Shown: positions 26,015 through 34,753 of the stretch, piece by piece
Layout: the number at the start of each line of letters is the position of its first letter
How positions within the stretch are numbered: the stretch's first letter is position 1
NCBI RefSeq assembly: GCF_964283195.1
Contig: NZ_CAXYLH010000001.1
Source of the DNA: Paratractidigestivibacter sp003150175
GTDB taxonomy: Bacteria > Actinomycetota > Coriobacteriia > Coriobacteriales > Atopobiaceae
DNA: 64,000 bases
Direction: 5' to 3' (one strand)
Translations under genes and position numbers: made by a program
Notes under the pieces: generated by a model
The model's input: only the letters and a program-made list of their open reading frames with translations
The model's database searches: none
What the model was told of the DNA's origin: nothing

Positions 26015-27328
26015 TTACGCCAACCGAGCGGCGACCTCGGCGGCGAGGTCGGCCATGGGGACCTGGACCTGCTCGTGAGTGGCCATATCGCGGATGGTGG
26101 CGACGCCCGCGGCGACCTCGTCGGGCCCGAGCACGACGCAGAGCGTCGCGTGGAGCTTGTCGGCCTGCTTGAACTGGGACTTCAGGCTGCGGCCCTGATA
26201 GTCGGCCTCGGTGCGGATGCCGGCGCCGCGCAGCGCGAGCGTGGCGGCAAAGACGGCGTCGCGCTCCTCGGCCCCCGTGCCGGCGACGTAGACGCAGGTG
26301 GGCTCGGGGGTCGCGAGGTCAACGCCCTGGGAGGCCAGCGCGAGCGCGATGCGCTCGAAGCCCACGGCGAACCCGATACCCGGGGTGGGCTTGCCGCCCT
26401 CGAGCTCCATGAGGCCGTCGTAGCGGCCACCGCCGCCGATGGCGCCGACGCCGGCGTCTGCGACCTCGACCTCAAAGACGGTGCGGGTGTAGTAGTCGAG
26501 GCCGCGCACGAGCGTCGGGTCCTCGATGTAGGAGATTCCGGCCTCGTCGAGGTACTTCTTTACAGCGGCGTAGTGCTCGGCGCAGTCGTCGCACAGGTGG
26601 TCGTTGACCAGCGGGGCTTCGGCCATGACCTCGTGGCAGTGCGGGTTCTTGCAGTCGAAGGCGCGCAACGGGTTGATCTCGGCGCGCTCGAGGCAGTCCT
26701 CGCACATCTCGTCCTTGTGGTCGAGGATGAACTGGCGAACCTTCTCGCGGTAGGCGGGACGGCAGGCGCCGTCGCCCATCGAGTTGATGTAGAGCTTGAG
26801 CTTGGAGGAATCGAAGCCGAGGCGCTTGAAGTACTCCATGAGCATGATGATGCACTCGGCGTCGGCCGCGGCGTCGGGAGCGCCCAGCCACTCGACACCC
26901 ACCTGGTGGAACTGGCGCAGGCGACCCTTCTGGGGGCGCTCGCCGCGAAACATTGCCTCGGCGTACCAGAGCTTGGCCGGCGCGCTGCCCTGCGGGACGA
27001 AATTGTTCTCGACGGCGGCGCGGACCACGCCCGCGGTGCCCTCTGGGCGCATGGCCATGCGCTGGCGCGGCTTCAGGCCGGCCTCGGTGCCCTTCTCGAG
27101 GAGGTCGCCGAACAGCGCGCCGGAGACCACGCGGAACATCTCCTTGCGGACGACGTCGGTAGACTCGCCGATGCCGTGGACGAAGGTGTCGACCTGCTCG
27201 ATGGCGGGGGTCTCGATCATGTCGAAGCCGTACGCGCCAAACAGCTCGCGCGCCACGTCCTGCATGTGCTGCCACGCGCGCATGTATCCGCCGTACAGAT
27301 CCTCGGTTCCCTGAACCTTCTGTCCCAT
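26015..27328 (-). CDS. hisS: Histidyl-tRNA synthetase
   Basis: The 437-aa class II synthetase charges tRNA-His. Motif 2 reads FRGERPQKGRLRQFHQVGVE near residue 109, the histidine-specific block LVRGLDYYTRTVFEV is near 258, and motif 3 is GFAVGFERIALAL near 310. The anticodon-binding domain follows from about 335. The ATG at 27328 was chosen over one 9 bases upstream because the site AAAGGA is then correctly spaced. An insertion with CEDCLERAEINPLRAFDCKN and further Cys/His residues between motifs 2 and 3 matches many bacterial HisS proteins. Monocistronic. Confidence 0.96.
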   Translation of the reverse strand: MGQKVQGTEDLYGGYMRAWQHMQDVARELFGAYGFDMIETPAIEQVDTFVHGIGESTDVVRKEMFRVVSGALFGDLLEKGTEAGLKPRQRMAMRPEGTAGVVRAAVENNFVPQGSAPAKLWYAEAMFRGERPQKGRLRQFHQVGVEWLGAPDAAADAECIIMLMEYFKRLGFDSSKLKLYINSMGDGACRPAYREKVRQFILDHKDEMCEDCLERAEINPLRAFDCKNPHCHEVMAEAPLVNDHLCDDCAEHYAAVKKYLDEAGISYIEDPTLVRGLDYYTRTVFEVEVADAGVGAIGGGGRYDGLMELEGGKPTPGIGFAVGFERIALALASQGVDLATPEPTCVYVAGTGAEERDAVFAATLALRGAGIRTEADYQGRSLKSQFKQADKLHATLCVVLGPDEVAAGVATIRDMATHEQVQVPMADLAAEVAARLA

Positions 27329-27387
27329 GAGACACATCCTTTCGGTTTACAAAGAAGCCCTCTTCAGGCGTCGATTTCCAACCGTTT

Positions 27388-27393
27388 AGTATA
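27388..27393 (-). promoter_or_regulatory. Possible -10 element of hisS
   Basis: TATACT on the minus strand, about 60 bases upstream of the start codon. No good -35 is visible. Confidence 0.3.
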
Positions 27394-27458
27394 CCTGCTC
27401 TCGCCGCCGGGACCACCCGCGCAAACGTCCGGCCCTTCTCTCCGGCGCGCTTATGAAA

Positions 27459-27479
27459 TTGCCCCGTGAAACGGGGCAA
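27459..27479. terminator. Small hairpin in the ilvE-hisS gap
   Basis: A 9-bp stem (TTGCCCCGT with ACGGGGCAA) has a 3-base loop, AATTTC on the minus-strand side and CTAATCTTCTTT on the plus side. It may terminate ilvE transcripts. Confidence 0.45.
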
Positions 27480-27516
27480 CTAATCTTCTTTCGTTACAGA
27501 CGCTCGAGTAACGATC

Positions 27517-27614
27517 GGCGGCCCCGCCTTACCTCAGGCGCAGTTCTGCAGGAAGGCCCCGCAAAAGCGGGGCCTTCCGAAGCTGTTTGAGCACTGAGGT
27601 AAGGCGGAGCCGCC
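27517..27614. repeat. Nested palindrome downstream of ilvE
   Basis: Outer arms 27517-27537 and 27594-27614 are complementary over 21 bases with one mismatch. Inside is a second perfect 12-bp hairpin (27551-27562 with 27567-27578, AAAA loop). The whole would fold as a stem with an internal stem-loop and begins 11 bases after the ilvE stop codon. Confidence 0.85.
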
Positions 27615-27624
27615 CCACCGTCCG

Positions 27625-28656
27625 CTACTCTACGTCGATCTTGTGGACCCAGTTGTGCTTATCCTCGATCGCGCCGGACTGGATGCCGGTGAGCGTCTCG
27701 CGGAGCTTCTTCATGACGGGGCCGACGTGCTCCATGCCGTAGACGACCTTCTTGTCGCCGTTGTCGATCTCGCCGACCGGGGAGATGACGGCAGCGGTGC
27801 CGCACATACCGCACTCGACGAACTGGTCAATCTCGTCGAAGCGCACCGGGCGCTGCTCGACCTCCATGCCGAGGTCCTCGGCCACCTGCACGAGCGAGCG
27901 GCGGGTGATGGAGGGAAGGATGGAGTCGGTGAAGGACTGCGGGACGACGAGCTTGCCCTCCTTGGTCACGAAGAGCACGTTCGCGCCGCCGGTCTCCTCG
28001 ACGTAGGTGCGGGTCTGCGGGTCGAGGAAGAGGTTGTCGGCGTAGCCGGCGGCGTGGGCAAGCACGCTGGGGTGCAGCGACATGGCGTAGTTGAGGCCTG
28101 CCTTGATGTTGCCGGTGCCGTGGGGCGCTGCGCGGTCGAACTCGGGGACGACGAGCTTGACGGGCTTAACGCCGCCCTTGTAGTAGGGGCCCACCGGAGT
28201 GACGAGGATGCGGAACTGGTACTCATCGGCAGGCTTGACGCCGATGACGTCGCCCGTGGCGAACATGAACGGACGGATGTAGAGCGTGGCGCCGGAGCCG
28301 AAGGGCGGCACCCAGGCGGCGTTGGCCTTGACGACCTGCTCGACGGCCTCGACGAACTTCTCCTTGGGGAAGGAGGGCATCTCGAGACGCTTGGCGGAGT
28401 CGTACATGCGCTGGGCGTTCATGTCCGGGCGGAAGCAGACGATGTCGCCGTTCTCGGCGGTGTAGGCCTTGAGGCCCTCGAAGACCTCCTGGCAGTAGTG
28501 GAGCAGGCCGGCGCACTCAGAGAGGGTGACGGTGTGGTCCGGGGTAAGGCCGCCCTCTTCCCACGCGCCGTTCTTGTAGTTGCAGACGTAGCTGTAGTCG
28601 GTGTGCTGATAGGCGAAGCCGAGGCTGCCCCAGTCGATGTCCTTCTTCTGCACCAT
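27625..28656 (-). CDS. ilvE: Branched-chain amino acid aminotransferase
   Basis: The 343-aa PLP enzyme transfers amino groups between glutamate and Leu/Ile/Val keto acids. The catalytic lysine is in GTGNIKAGLNYA near residue 180. Other class IV markers are QEVFEGLKAY near 53, the arginine region FRPDMNAQRM, and the PLP-phosphate region ECGMCGTAAVISPV near 288. The ATG at 28656 follows AAGGAGA; an upstream in-frame ATG lacks a site. It is monocistronic and followed by the nested palindrome. Confidence 0.95.
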   Translation of the reverse strand: MVQKKDIDWGSLGFAYQHTDYSYVCNYKNGAWEEGGLTPDHTVTLSECAGLLHYCQEVFEGLKAYTAENGDIVCFRPDMNAQRMYDSAKRLEMPSFPKEKFVEAVEQVVKANAAWVPPFGSGATLYIRPFMFATGDVIGVKPADEYQFRILVTPVGPYYKGGVKPVKLVVPEFDRAAPHGTGNIKAGLNYAMSLHPSVLAHAAGYADNLFLDPQTRTYVEETGGANVLFVTKEGKLVVPQSFTDSILPSITRRSLVQVAEDLGMEVEQRPVRFDEIDQFVECGMCGTAAVISPVGEIDNGDKKVVYGMEHVGPVMKKLRETLTGIQSGAIEDKHNWVHKIDVE

Positions 28657-29060
28657 GCTCTTTGCATCTCCTTGCGTCGGCGCTGTCTGGCGCCATTGTT
28701 CTTCCCACACCCGTTTGGTATGTATTTGGCCAGATTAGCCCTTTGCTCGCCCGATTGCCGCCGGACGTCCATGCTATGTCGAGCTTTTAACAATGCGCGA
28801 CGCAAGGGACGCAAGCGAGGTGGCGGGTGAGGCGCTTCCGCAACGGCCTCGCACTTCCACGACGGCCCCCGCATCCGCACCCGCGCAGTGAACATTTAGA
28901 TGGCTTTGTCGCGTTTCTCGCCACGTTTGCCCAGTTGTTATTTGCCCCCCTCATCTTTATGTACACTACCGCGGCGAGAAGGACCCTCACCATCTTGTAC
29001 ACCCCCGGCCAAGCCCTTGACGAGAAGCAAACGGCATGCAGAAAAGGCATCTCCACAGCT
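28657..29060. other. Gene-free edge of the defence island
   Basis: About 400 bases between ilvE and repeat C of silent hsdS cassette S3 hold no supported gene. The S3 reading frame continues leftwards to 28938 after repeat C, but that stretch has no HsdS similarity and looks like accidental read-through. GC falls from the ilvE side to the island side. Confidence 0.65.
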
Positions 29061-30183
29061 GTCAAATCCCAGTTTGTCGACCCTAGCGACGAAGTCGGCG
29101 AACTGCTGCTGGAGGGCAAGCGGAGGGTACGGGACAACGGTGCTGGCCACGAGATCGATGTTCAGGTTATTAACGACCCCACCACGAACCGACGAGGAGA
29201 ATTTCGCTTTGAGGGCCGATGAGCCGAGAAGCTCGCAGAGAAATACCTTATTGAATCGCTTCCTGCTATCGCTGAGGACAAGCCAGCCATCGTGAATGCA
29301 CCCGTCGATGTTGAGAATGTAAGGCCTTCCAAAGCTCATCGAATTGCTGAGAAGGAAGTCGCCAGCTTTCACTTCGCGGGACTTAGCTTTCCCCTCGGGT
29401 TTAATTTTCTCGGCCGTTGAATTGATGTAACGCGAGCCTTCGACAGTGTCGCCAATTTTTATCCAGTTAATGCCTTCTGGGTCATTGGTTAAATAATCTT
29501 TAATGGGCCGCGGGGAGCCTCCGCGCGCAATTTCCAGCAACTCACCCAGACGCTTTTCTGGATAGCCCTTCTCGTTGTAAATAGGGTCTCCGAACATCTC
29601 GACAAATCTCGATTTGACGAGGTCGTCGAGGGCGGAGAGCTGCTTCTGGCTCATTTTGATCTGGGTCCTCAGGGCATCCAACTGCCTTACGATAAGTCCT
29701 CGAGTCTCGACTTCGTGAACTGGGACTCTAAGATCAAAGAAGCAATCCGCTTTGAGGTTATTGATGTTTGACCCCGAGCAGGCGTGTTCAATTTTCCGTC
29801 TATAGGCATCTGATTGAAAATAGTGGCCAAGATAGCTAGATTCACCTTCAAGCGATCGGATTACGCAGCAGAAGGCTCCAAAGGTGGCTGACATATCTTC
29901 TTTAATAAGTGCCGCTTTTCCGACCAAACTCCTGCTCCCGCTCGAAGCGCAGACAAGGATATCTCCCTTCCTGAGAAGCTGGGACGGCTTGACCTTTGCA
30001 CGGCTAACATACTGGACATCGCCAAGGTCAATCTCTCCGTTCTTGATGTTGTTAGCACGCAAGAGAACATAGCTATCATCATTAAGATTTTGACGCAAGT
30101 CACTTTCCGGCTTATAGGCTACGCCTCTGACATACTCTATGCGCCCCTTCAACCGTACCCATTCCCCGTCAAATTGGGGTTTG
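28938..30183 (-). CDS. Silent type I restriction specificity cassette S3 (HsdS)
   Basis: An HsdS with two target-recognition domains separated by a conserved spacer, but lacking normal expression signals. In-frame similarity begins at KPQFDGEWVRL, encoded in repeat A at about 30183. There is no ATG or ribosome site; a TTG at 30152 is the first possible start. Repeat B encodes LSALDDLVKSRFVEMFGD and repeat C encodes QQFADFVARVDKLGFD. After repeat C the frame runs into unrelated codons to 28938 and lacks the coiled-coil tail of the expressed HsdS. It is a storage copy for recombination. The end of the AbiEii toxin gene overlaps its 5' repeat, so AbiE transcripts would run into it. Confidence 0.85.
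29061..29111 (-). repeat. hsdS repeat C, copy in S3
   Basis: 51 bases matching 37018-37068 (same strand) and 36003-36053 (opposite strand), apart from 2-4 central mismatches. It marks the 3' end of the shared hsdS coding region. Confidence 0.9.
29590..29639 (-). repeat. hsdS repeat B, copy in S3
   Basis: 50 bases identical to 37562-37611, encoding the central spacer between the two recognition domains. The copy in S2 (35458-35498) is inverted and has two mismatches over 41 bases. Confidence 0.92.
30154..30183 (-). repeat. hsdS repeat A, copy in S3
   Basis: Contains the 15-base core CAAACCCCAATTTGA shared with 34949-34963 (inverted) and 38114-38128 (same strand), then GGGGARTGGGT. The AbiEii stop codon (30169-30171) lies inside it. 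Confidence 0.9.
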
Positions 30184-31059
30184 TCGAGCCGAGGGAGGGC
30201 CCGCCGCCCAAGCCGACGTCGAAATCAAATCCATAACATGACGCACAATCTCGCAGCATTGCTCGAAAGCTACGTTTCTCGCATAGCTGTAATCCCTGGC
30301 GTACCCATTCCACCGACCAAGCATCCGCTCGTCTGCCATCACCTCTTCCAGGACCTCCCCATATCTGCTAATGGCATCAGTACTCCCCCGCTTTGCGCAG
30401 GTCGCCTCAAGGGCCTTCGCAAGCAAAGCGACGTCGATCTGCTGGCTACGTGTTAGCCAAAGCTTGCACGCGTCGTAATAGTCTCGTGGTCGAGTGTTGG
30501 CAACACCGCGCGTGACAATGGTTTCCAACTTCTCGGCCATCACGGTCTCAACGGGGTATGTCATGACGGAAATCGCCCGCTCATCAAACATAAGCAGATA
30601 GTCATACTCAATAGCATCCGGCGTAATCGCATCGCCTGCAGTAACGTCAATGGACAGGGGCACGGACATCGGCTCGTAATTCGCTTTGACAAAGACCCTG
30701 ATGCCTGGATAGTCGTCAGTCTCGCGAATGACCTCCGTACGCACGAACTCAAAAGAAATGTCATCGTCAACCTCGACGGCACAGATTTCCCTGAACGCCA
30801 TCTCGGCCGTTTCACGGGTCAGTGCAAAGCCCCGAATCGTAGTGTCCAGGTCCTTAGTTACACGACTCTCCACACCGATAAGGGAGCCGATCAGCATCCC
30901 GCCCTTAACGATGAAGCGCTCGCGCCACATAGACAGGGACAACCTCTCGAGCAGGCGCTCGAGTAGGTAGTCTTGCAGCATCAACTGTGGAGAGACGTTC
31001 GCGGCCTTGGCCCGTGCCTTAATGCGGGCCTTTAGCTGCATCGCATTCGCGGTCTTCAC
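30169..31059 (-). CDS. abiEii: AbiEii-type nucleotidyltransferase toxin
   Basis: The 296-aa protein belongs to the AbiEii/AbiGii (MenT-like) toxin family. The nucleotidyltransferase motif is GGMLIGSLIGVESRVTKDLD near residue 53, giving GG...DxD, followed by the later family blocks PVETVMAEKLETIV and RPRDYYDACKLW. Related toxins add nucleotides to tRNA acceptor ends; this activity is known for family members, not shown here. A GTG start at 31059 overlaps the antitoxin stop (GTGA) and follows GGAGG. The last five residues (RQTPI) are encoded by hsdS repeat A, so recombination there changes the toxin's C-terminus. Confidence 0.9.
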   Translation of the reverse strand: MKTANAMQLKARIKARAKAANVSPQLMLQDYLLERLLERLSLSMWRERFIVKGGMLIGSLIGVESRVTKDLDTTIRGFALTRETAEMAFREICAVEVDDDISFEFVRTEVIRETDDYPGIRVFVKANYEPMSVPLSIDVTAGDAITPDAIEYDYLLMFDERAISVMTYPVETVMAEKLETIVTRGVANTRPRDYYDACKLWLTRSQQIDVALLAKALEATCAKRGSTDAISRYGEVLEEVMADERMLGRWNGYARDYSYARNVAFEQCCEIVRHVMDLISTSAWAAGPPSARQTPI

Positions 31060-31634
31060 AGCAGCACCTCCAGATAGCCCCTTACCTTCCCGAGCACGCC
31101 CAAGAACTTGGCATAGGTGAGCAGCTTGGTCACGTCCTTGCTCTTGGATCTCACGTAAGCCTTCATTGCCGGGTTGATAAGCTGCACATCAGGAGAGGCG
31201 GTGCCGCGCAACAAGTCGCACAGCGTCCTCTCCAGGTCATATGCGACGACTCTATTGCCACTCGGGGTAAGGAGCTCAACCTTTCCAAGGTCAATCAGCG
31301 AAGCCTGGCAGCTCTTCACCCGCACGCCCTCCCCGCGAGCCGAGGTGGCGTTATATCCACGGGGGAAGGTCATGGTTACTCGCTCCGGCGTTCGGTCCGT
31401 CATGTCGTGCAGATAGAGCGCGCTCCCATGGGAGATGACACCTTTGGGGAACCTCATAGATGCAATTGCGAACTCGTCTTCCCAGACATCGGACAAGCAG
31501 TAGACTCCTCGGGCAACGCGGACCAGGATTCCGGCACGAACGGCTTCTGAGAGTCGAGCACCCTGCACTCCAAGGGCCTTTGCTTGTGCGGCAGTGACGA
31601 ATCCGTTGTTGTCTTTGGCTATTGTCGTCAGCAT
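31056..31634 (-). CDS. abiEi: AbiEi-type antitoxin
   Basis: The 192-aa protein has an N-terminal winged-helix domain (DNNGFVTAAQAKALGVQGAR, then LSEAVRAGILVRVARGVYCL) and the C-terminal AbiEi antitoxin domain (ISHGSALYLHDMTDRTPERV, VVAYDLERTLCDLLRG). AbiEi proteins repress their own promoter and neutralise AbiEii. The second of two adjacent ATGs (31634) was chosen because it is best spaced from GGGGAGGA. Stop and toxin start overlap by GTGA. Confidence 0.92.
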   Translation of the reverse strand: MLTTIAKDNNGFVTAAQAKALGVQGARLSEAVRAGILVRVARGVYCLSDVWEDEFAIASMRFPKGVISHGSALYLHDMTDRTPERVTMTFPRGYNATSARGEGVRVKSCQASLIDLGKVELLTPSGNRVVAYDLERTLCDLLRGTASPDVQLINPAMKAYVRSKSKDVTKLLTYAKFLGVLGKVRGYLEVLL

Positions 31635-31717
31635 CATTCCTCCCCTCATGTCATTTCTTGCTGCATATTCTAACAAATAAAGCAGTAAGTAACATGAGAC
31701 CAGCCTCGCTCTCTCCC

Positions 31718-32707
31718 CTACCCTATGAACTTGCGATGCGAGTGCTTGACGTTGCGCTGGTCAACCATGGCGTAACACAGGGTGGTCTCTATGCTGCTAT
31801 GGCCCAGAAGCACCTGCACCTGCTCGATGGGCATGCCCTTGTCTATGGCACGCGTAGCCAGGGTGCGCCTGAACTTGTGTGGATGAATCCGCTGGCCCAA
31901 CGCATCCCGCCCCAGCTCTCGCAGGCGAGACTCAACGCCGCTAATCTCAAGTCTGCGGTGAGAGCCGTTGAGGGACGCAAACAGCGCCGGCTCATCATCG
32001 GTCCGCGCCGCAAGGTACTCCCCCAGGTGAATCTTGGTCCGCGCATCAAAGTAGACCCGCCGTTCCTTGGCGCCCTTGCCCCGGACCACGCACTCACGCC
32101 CTTCGAAGTCAATGTCGTTGCGGTTGAGCCTCACGAGCTCGCCCACACGCATGCCCGTGGAAGCAAGTAGGTCGACCATAGCCAGGTCACGCAAGCTGTT
32201 GCAGGCATCGCGCAGCCGCTCGACCGACTCGTCGGAGATGGTGGGTTTCACGTTCTTGGGCGTGCGAATGCGCTTGATGCGCCGCACGGGGCTCTTGTAG
32301 ACAACGTCTTCGTTCTCAAGCCATGAGAAGAGGCTACTGATTATGCGGCGGATGTTGTCCACGGTAACGTTGCTCACGCGCCCGCCCCGCTGACAGGCGG
32401 TAAGGTAGCCGCGCACGTCGTCGGTCGTCACCTCGACGAACGGCTTGTCCATCTCCTTGGCAAAGGCCTCCAAGGTCGTCGAGTAATACCCGATGGTCCT
32501 GGAAGAGCATCCTTCGATGGACTTTGCGGCGAGAAACGCCTCGATGATCTGGGCGTTATTGCCAAAGCGCCGCCTCTTGGCCACGAGGTCTTCGGCCTCA
32601 AGCAGACAGTGGCTCAAGACAGCATGCAGCTTTTCCAGCTGGGCCTCGTCCAGGACCGGCACCATCATCCGCTCAATCTCCTTGATTGCAAACAGCTTCA
32701 CGTTCAT
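31718..32707 (-). CDS. Tyrosine recombinase, probable hsdS invertase
   Basis: The 329-aa integrase has a SAM-like core-binding domain (residues ~50-140) and a catalytic domain with the full set of residues: Arg in STGMRVGELVRLN near 186, Lys in RGKGAKERRV, HxxR in HPHKFRRTLATR near 271, His in LLGHSSIET and Tyr in LCYAMVD near 313. There is no excisionase, tRNA or phage gene nearby. Its position among three hsdS copies that share inverted repeats makes it the likely specificity invertase, as described for phase-variable type I systems with an adjacent recombinase. Its ribosome site lies within an inverted repeat that could block translation. Confidence 0.92.
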   Translation of the reverse strand: MNVKLFAIKEIERMMVPVLDEAQLEKLHAVLSHCLLEAEDLVAKRRRFGNNAQIIEAFLAAKSIEGCSSRTIGYYSTTLEAFAKEMDKPFVEVTTDDVRGYLTACQRGGRVSNVTVDNIRRIISSLFSWLENEDVVYKSPVRRIKRIRTPKNVKPTISDESVERLRDACNSLRDLAMVDLLASTGMRVGELVRLNRNDIDFEGRECVVRGKGAKERRVYFDARTKIHLGEYLAARTDDEPALFASLNGSHRRLEISGVESRLRELGRDALGQRIHPHKFRRTLATRAIDKGMPIEQVQVLLGHSSIETTLCYAMVDQRNVKHSHRKFIG

Positions 32708-32711
32708 GGCA

Positions 32712-32756
32712 GGCGCTCCTTACCGTCGGGGTGGTATCCCAACAGTAAGGAGCGCC
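32712..32756 (-). promoter_or_regulatory. Inverted repeat enclosing the recombinase ribosome-binding site
   Basis: Perfect 12-bp arms GGCGCTCCTTAC (32712-32723) and GTAAGGAGCGCC (32745-32756) surround a 21-base centre. On the minus-strand mRNA the arm nearest the gene contains AAGGAG, the Shine-Dalgarno of the recombinase starting at 32707. Folding would hide the ribosome site. It could equally be a protein-binding dyad. Confidence 0.7.
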
Positions 32757-32774
32757 GGCCAAGTCGCAAAGCCG

Positions 32775-33461
32775 TTACGCAGAGAACTTCGAAGCAAGCT
32801 GACGGGCCTTGTAGAGCTTGGCTCCCAGATACTCGTCCTTCTTGCCGGATTGGCTCTCGTAATGCTCGAGGACCTTCATGCAGAGGTTTCGCTTTGCGGT
32901 TGAGTCCGCCTCAATATGCCTGTGCCCAATCTCAGCAGAGACATAGCGCTCAAGCGCGGCCATTGCCGCAGAGCGAGACGGGCGTAGGTAGGTGTGGGAA
33001 TCATTGAGGCCGAGGGTCTCCTGAAGGTCGCGCCTCACGGCCTCATCGTCTGCGTCAATCGTCCCATCGCGAAGGTACTTGATCGACTCAAGCGTGTGCG
33101 GCCTGGTCGGGTCGACCTTCATGGGAGTGTTGCCGCGATGCTTATCGCAGGTCAAACCTTCGCGCCCGTCGCAAACGGCAACCATGTTGGCGTACGAGAG
33201 GCTCAGCGCACCGTCACCCGGCCCTGAACCAGGATGCTGCGGAACCAAATGTTCGATGGTCCCCGGATTGGCGACGGTGCCGATTCTGCACATGCAATAG
33301 GCGCAAAGGTAGCCCTGCTCCTCCAGAAGCGGTTCCAGCAGCTCCCGCCTCTGATCGCCGTGCAGCGAGGAGTAGGAGACTGGCGCATCTGGCGTGTTGC
33401 GGAGGTCCACCTTGACCCGAGCGAACGCCGCAGGTTCCTTGCCCTTGATTATCGGGATCAC
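32775..33461 (-). CDS. ptuB: Septu PtuB-like HNH endonuclease
   Basis: The 228-aa protein matches the retron/Septu-associated HNH family: an N-terminal MIPIIKGKEPAAFARVK, the CxxC block YLCAYCMCRIG near residue 53, IEHLVPQ near 70, then a NMVAVCDG with N and further Cys/His (TCDKHRGN). It is a predicted nuclease effector. A GTG start at 33461 overlaps the ATPase stop (GTGA) after GAGGAG. Order ATPase-HNH and coupling match Septu type I. The stop is followed by the recombinase and its inverted repeat. Confidence 0.83.
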   Translation of the reverse strand: MIPIIKGKEPAAFARVKVDLRNTPDAPVSYSSLHGDQRRELLEPLLEEQGYLCAYCMCRIGTVANPGTIEHLVPQHPGSGPGDGALSLSYANMVAVCDGREGLTCDKHRGNTPMKVDPTRPHTLESIKYLRDGTIDADDEAVRRDLQETLGLNDSHTYLRPSRSAAMAALERYVSAEIGHRHIEADSTAKRNLCMKVLEHYESQSGKKDEYLGAKLYKARQLASKFSA

Positions 33462-34753
33462 GACAGCAGCTCCTCAAGCTCAAGGGTCGTCCGAGCCGCA
33501 ACCGCGTCAGGGTCATCGGGTCCCACATAGTCTTCGATCTGGCCCAAGACGTGGCGAGCCTCCGCGTAATCTCCCCCATCGACGGCGCCATTGAAGGCAT
33601 CAAACAGCCGCGTGGCCTCCTCGGGGCGCGAGGCCGCACCTAGGACGGCATTCAAGATGTCGCTGGCATCGCGTCCGCGAGTCTGCACCGCGGGGGCCTG
33701 GGCGCACTCGGCGCCAAGCACGCGAATGTTGTGCTTGGGAACCGAGGCCACGACAATCGGCGAGTGCGTCGTGACGATGAACTGAACGTTGGGGAAGATG
33801 CGAACAAGGTCTTCGAGGATGCGGGCCTGCCACCGCGGGTGCAGGTGAAGGTCGACCTCGTCGATGAGCACGATGCCCGGAGTCTCAAGCATGCGCTCCC
33901 CCATCGCGGGGTTAAGAGAGGCCATGCGATACGCAATGTCAGCGATGAGGCTCAGCGTGCCGCGGTAGCCGTCGCTCATGGAGCCAATGCGGTCGCGGTG
34001 ATACACGCCGTTGGAATCGCTGTAAGTAAATACGAGCTGCTTGAGCTCGGCGTCGTAATCGACCATGGCATCGCCGGTAGAGGCGGCAGCATCAAAGCAG
34101 GACGCCAGTGCCCTCCTCACCGCCGTAAACAGCGAGCTCTCCCGCTTGTTCTGCCACTCCCAAATGGACTGGGACCTAAACCACGCGTTCATGCGCGACT
34201 CGTTGGAAGACGCCTCCAGGGCGTCCTCGTAGCCACGCGTTCTGCTGGGAACGGGGGCCTCCTGGGGGCTCCCCTGTCTCCAGAGCCGGTCCGTTCCATA
34301 GCGGGCCAGCACGGGCAGAATTGCGTCAGCATCTCCGCCGGCCAGCCCCTGGATGCGCTTGCCCGCCTCAATGATGGGCGCGGCGTCAACCCGAGTGGTA
34401 CGGCCCTTCGCGCTGTTGAGGGACCTCGTCCAAGAAATCTCGTCGCCCAGCGCAACGCCGCTTGCCTCGACCGTCACGGGATACTGGGGCTGGACGACAA
34501 TCGCGTCGCCCTGCTTGATGACTGAGCCTCGCGCGTCATCCGACACCAGGGAAGGCGCCTTGGCATGCTCGACGCCTTGGAACAGTGAGCCAAGTGCGAC
34601 GCAAGCCGCATCGATCAGCGTGCTCTTGCCGGTGCCATTGTCTCCCACAAGCACCGTAAGCTGCCGGTCGAACTCCACGGAGTACGACTCGAACTTGCGG
34701 AAGTTATGGACCTCGAGTCCCTTGATCCGAAGCGCGTCATTGGCAAAGCTCAC
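33458..34753 (-). CDS. ptuA: Septu PtuA-like AAA/ABC-type ATPase
   Basis: The 431-aa SMC/RecF-like ATPase has Walker A GDNGTGKSTLID near residue 36 after LEVHNFRKFESYSVEF, a signature-like SMSDGYRGTLSLIADI, Walker B GIVLIDEVDLHLHP near 290 and the switch TTHSPIV near 322. Such ATPases pair with HNH nucleases in Septu and some retron defence systems. A GTG start at 34753 follows GGAGG. A TATAAT-type -10 lies about 85 bases upstream. Assignment rests on the pairing with the HNH gene. Confidence 0.83.
   Translation of the reverse strand: MSFANDALRIKGLEVHNFRKFESYSVEFDRQLTVLVGDNGTGKSTLIDAACVALGSLFQGVEHAKAPSLVSDDARGSVIKQGDAIVVQPQYPVTVEASGVALGDEISWTRSLNSAKGRTTRVDAAPIIEAGKRIQGLAGGDADAILPVLARYGTDRLWRQGSPQEAPVPSRTRGYEDALEASSNESRMNAWFRSQSIWEWQNKRESSLFTAVRRALASCFDAAASTGDAMVDYDAELKQLVFTYSDSNGVYHRDRIGSMSDGYRGTLSLIADIAYRMASLNPAMGERMLETPGIVLIDEVDLHLHPRWQARILEDLVRIFPNVQFIVTTHSPIVVASVPKHNIRVLGAECAQAPAVQTRGRDASDILNAVLGAASRPEEATRLFDAFNGAVDGGDYAEARHVLGQIEDYVGPDDPDAVAARTTLELEELLS

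Noticed and set aside
27329..27420. T-box leader before hisS
   Set aside because: No T-box sequence or terminator/antiterminator pair is visible in the short leader.
28938..29060. C-terminal 40 codons of the S3 reading frame as genuine HsdS
   Set aside because: They follow repeat C and share nothing with the S1 tail; they look like accidental read-through to the next stop.
31718..32707. Recombinase as integrase of a phage or ICE with att sites
   Set aside because: There are no phage, conjugation or excisionase genes and no tRNA; the only repeats at its reach are those in hsdS.
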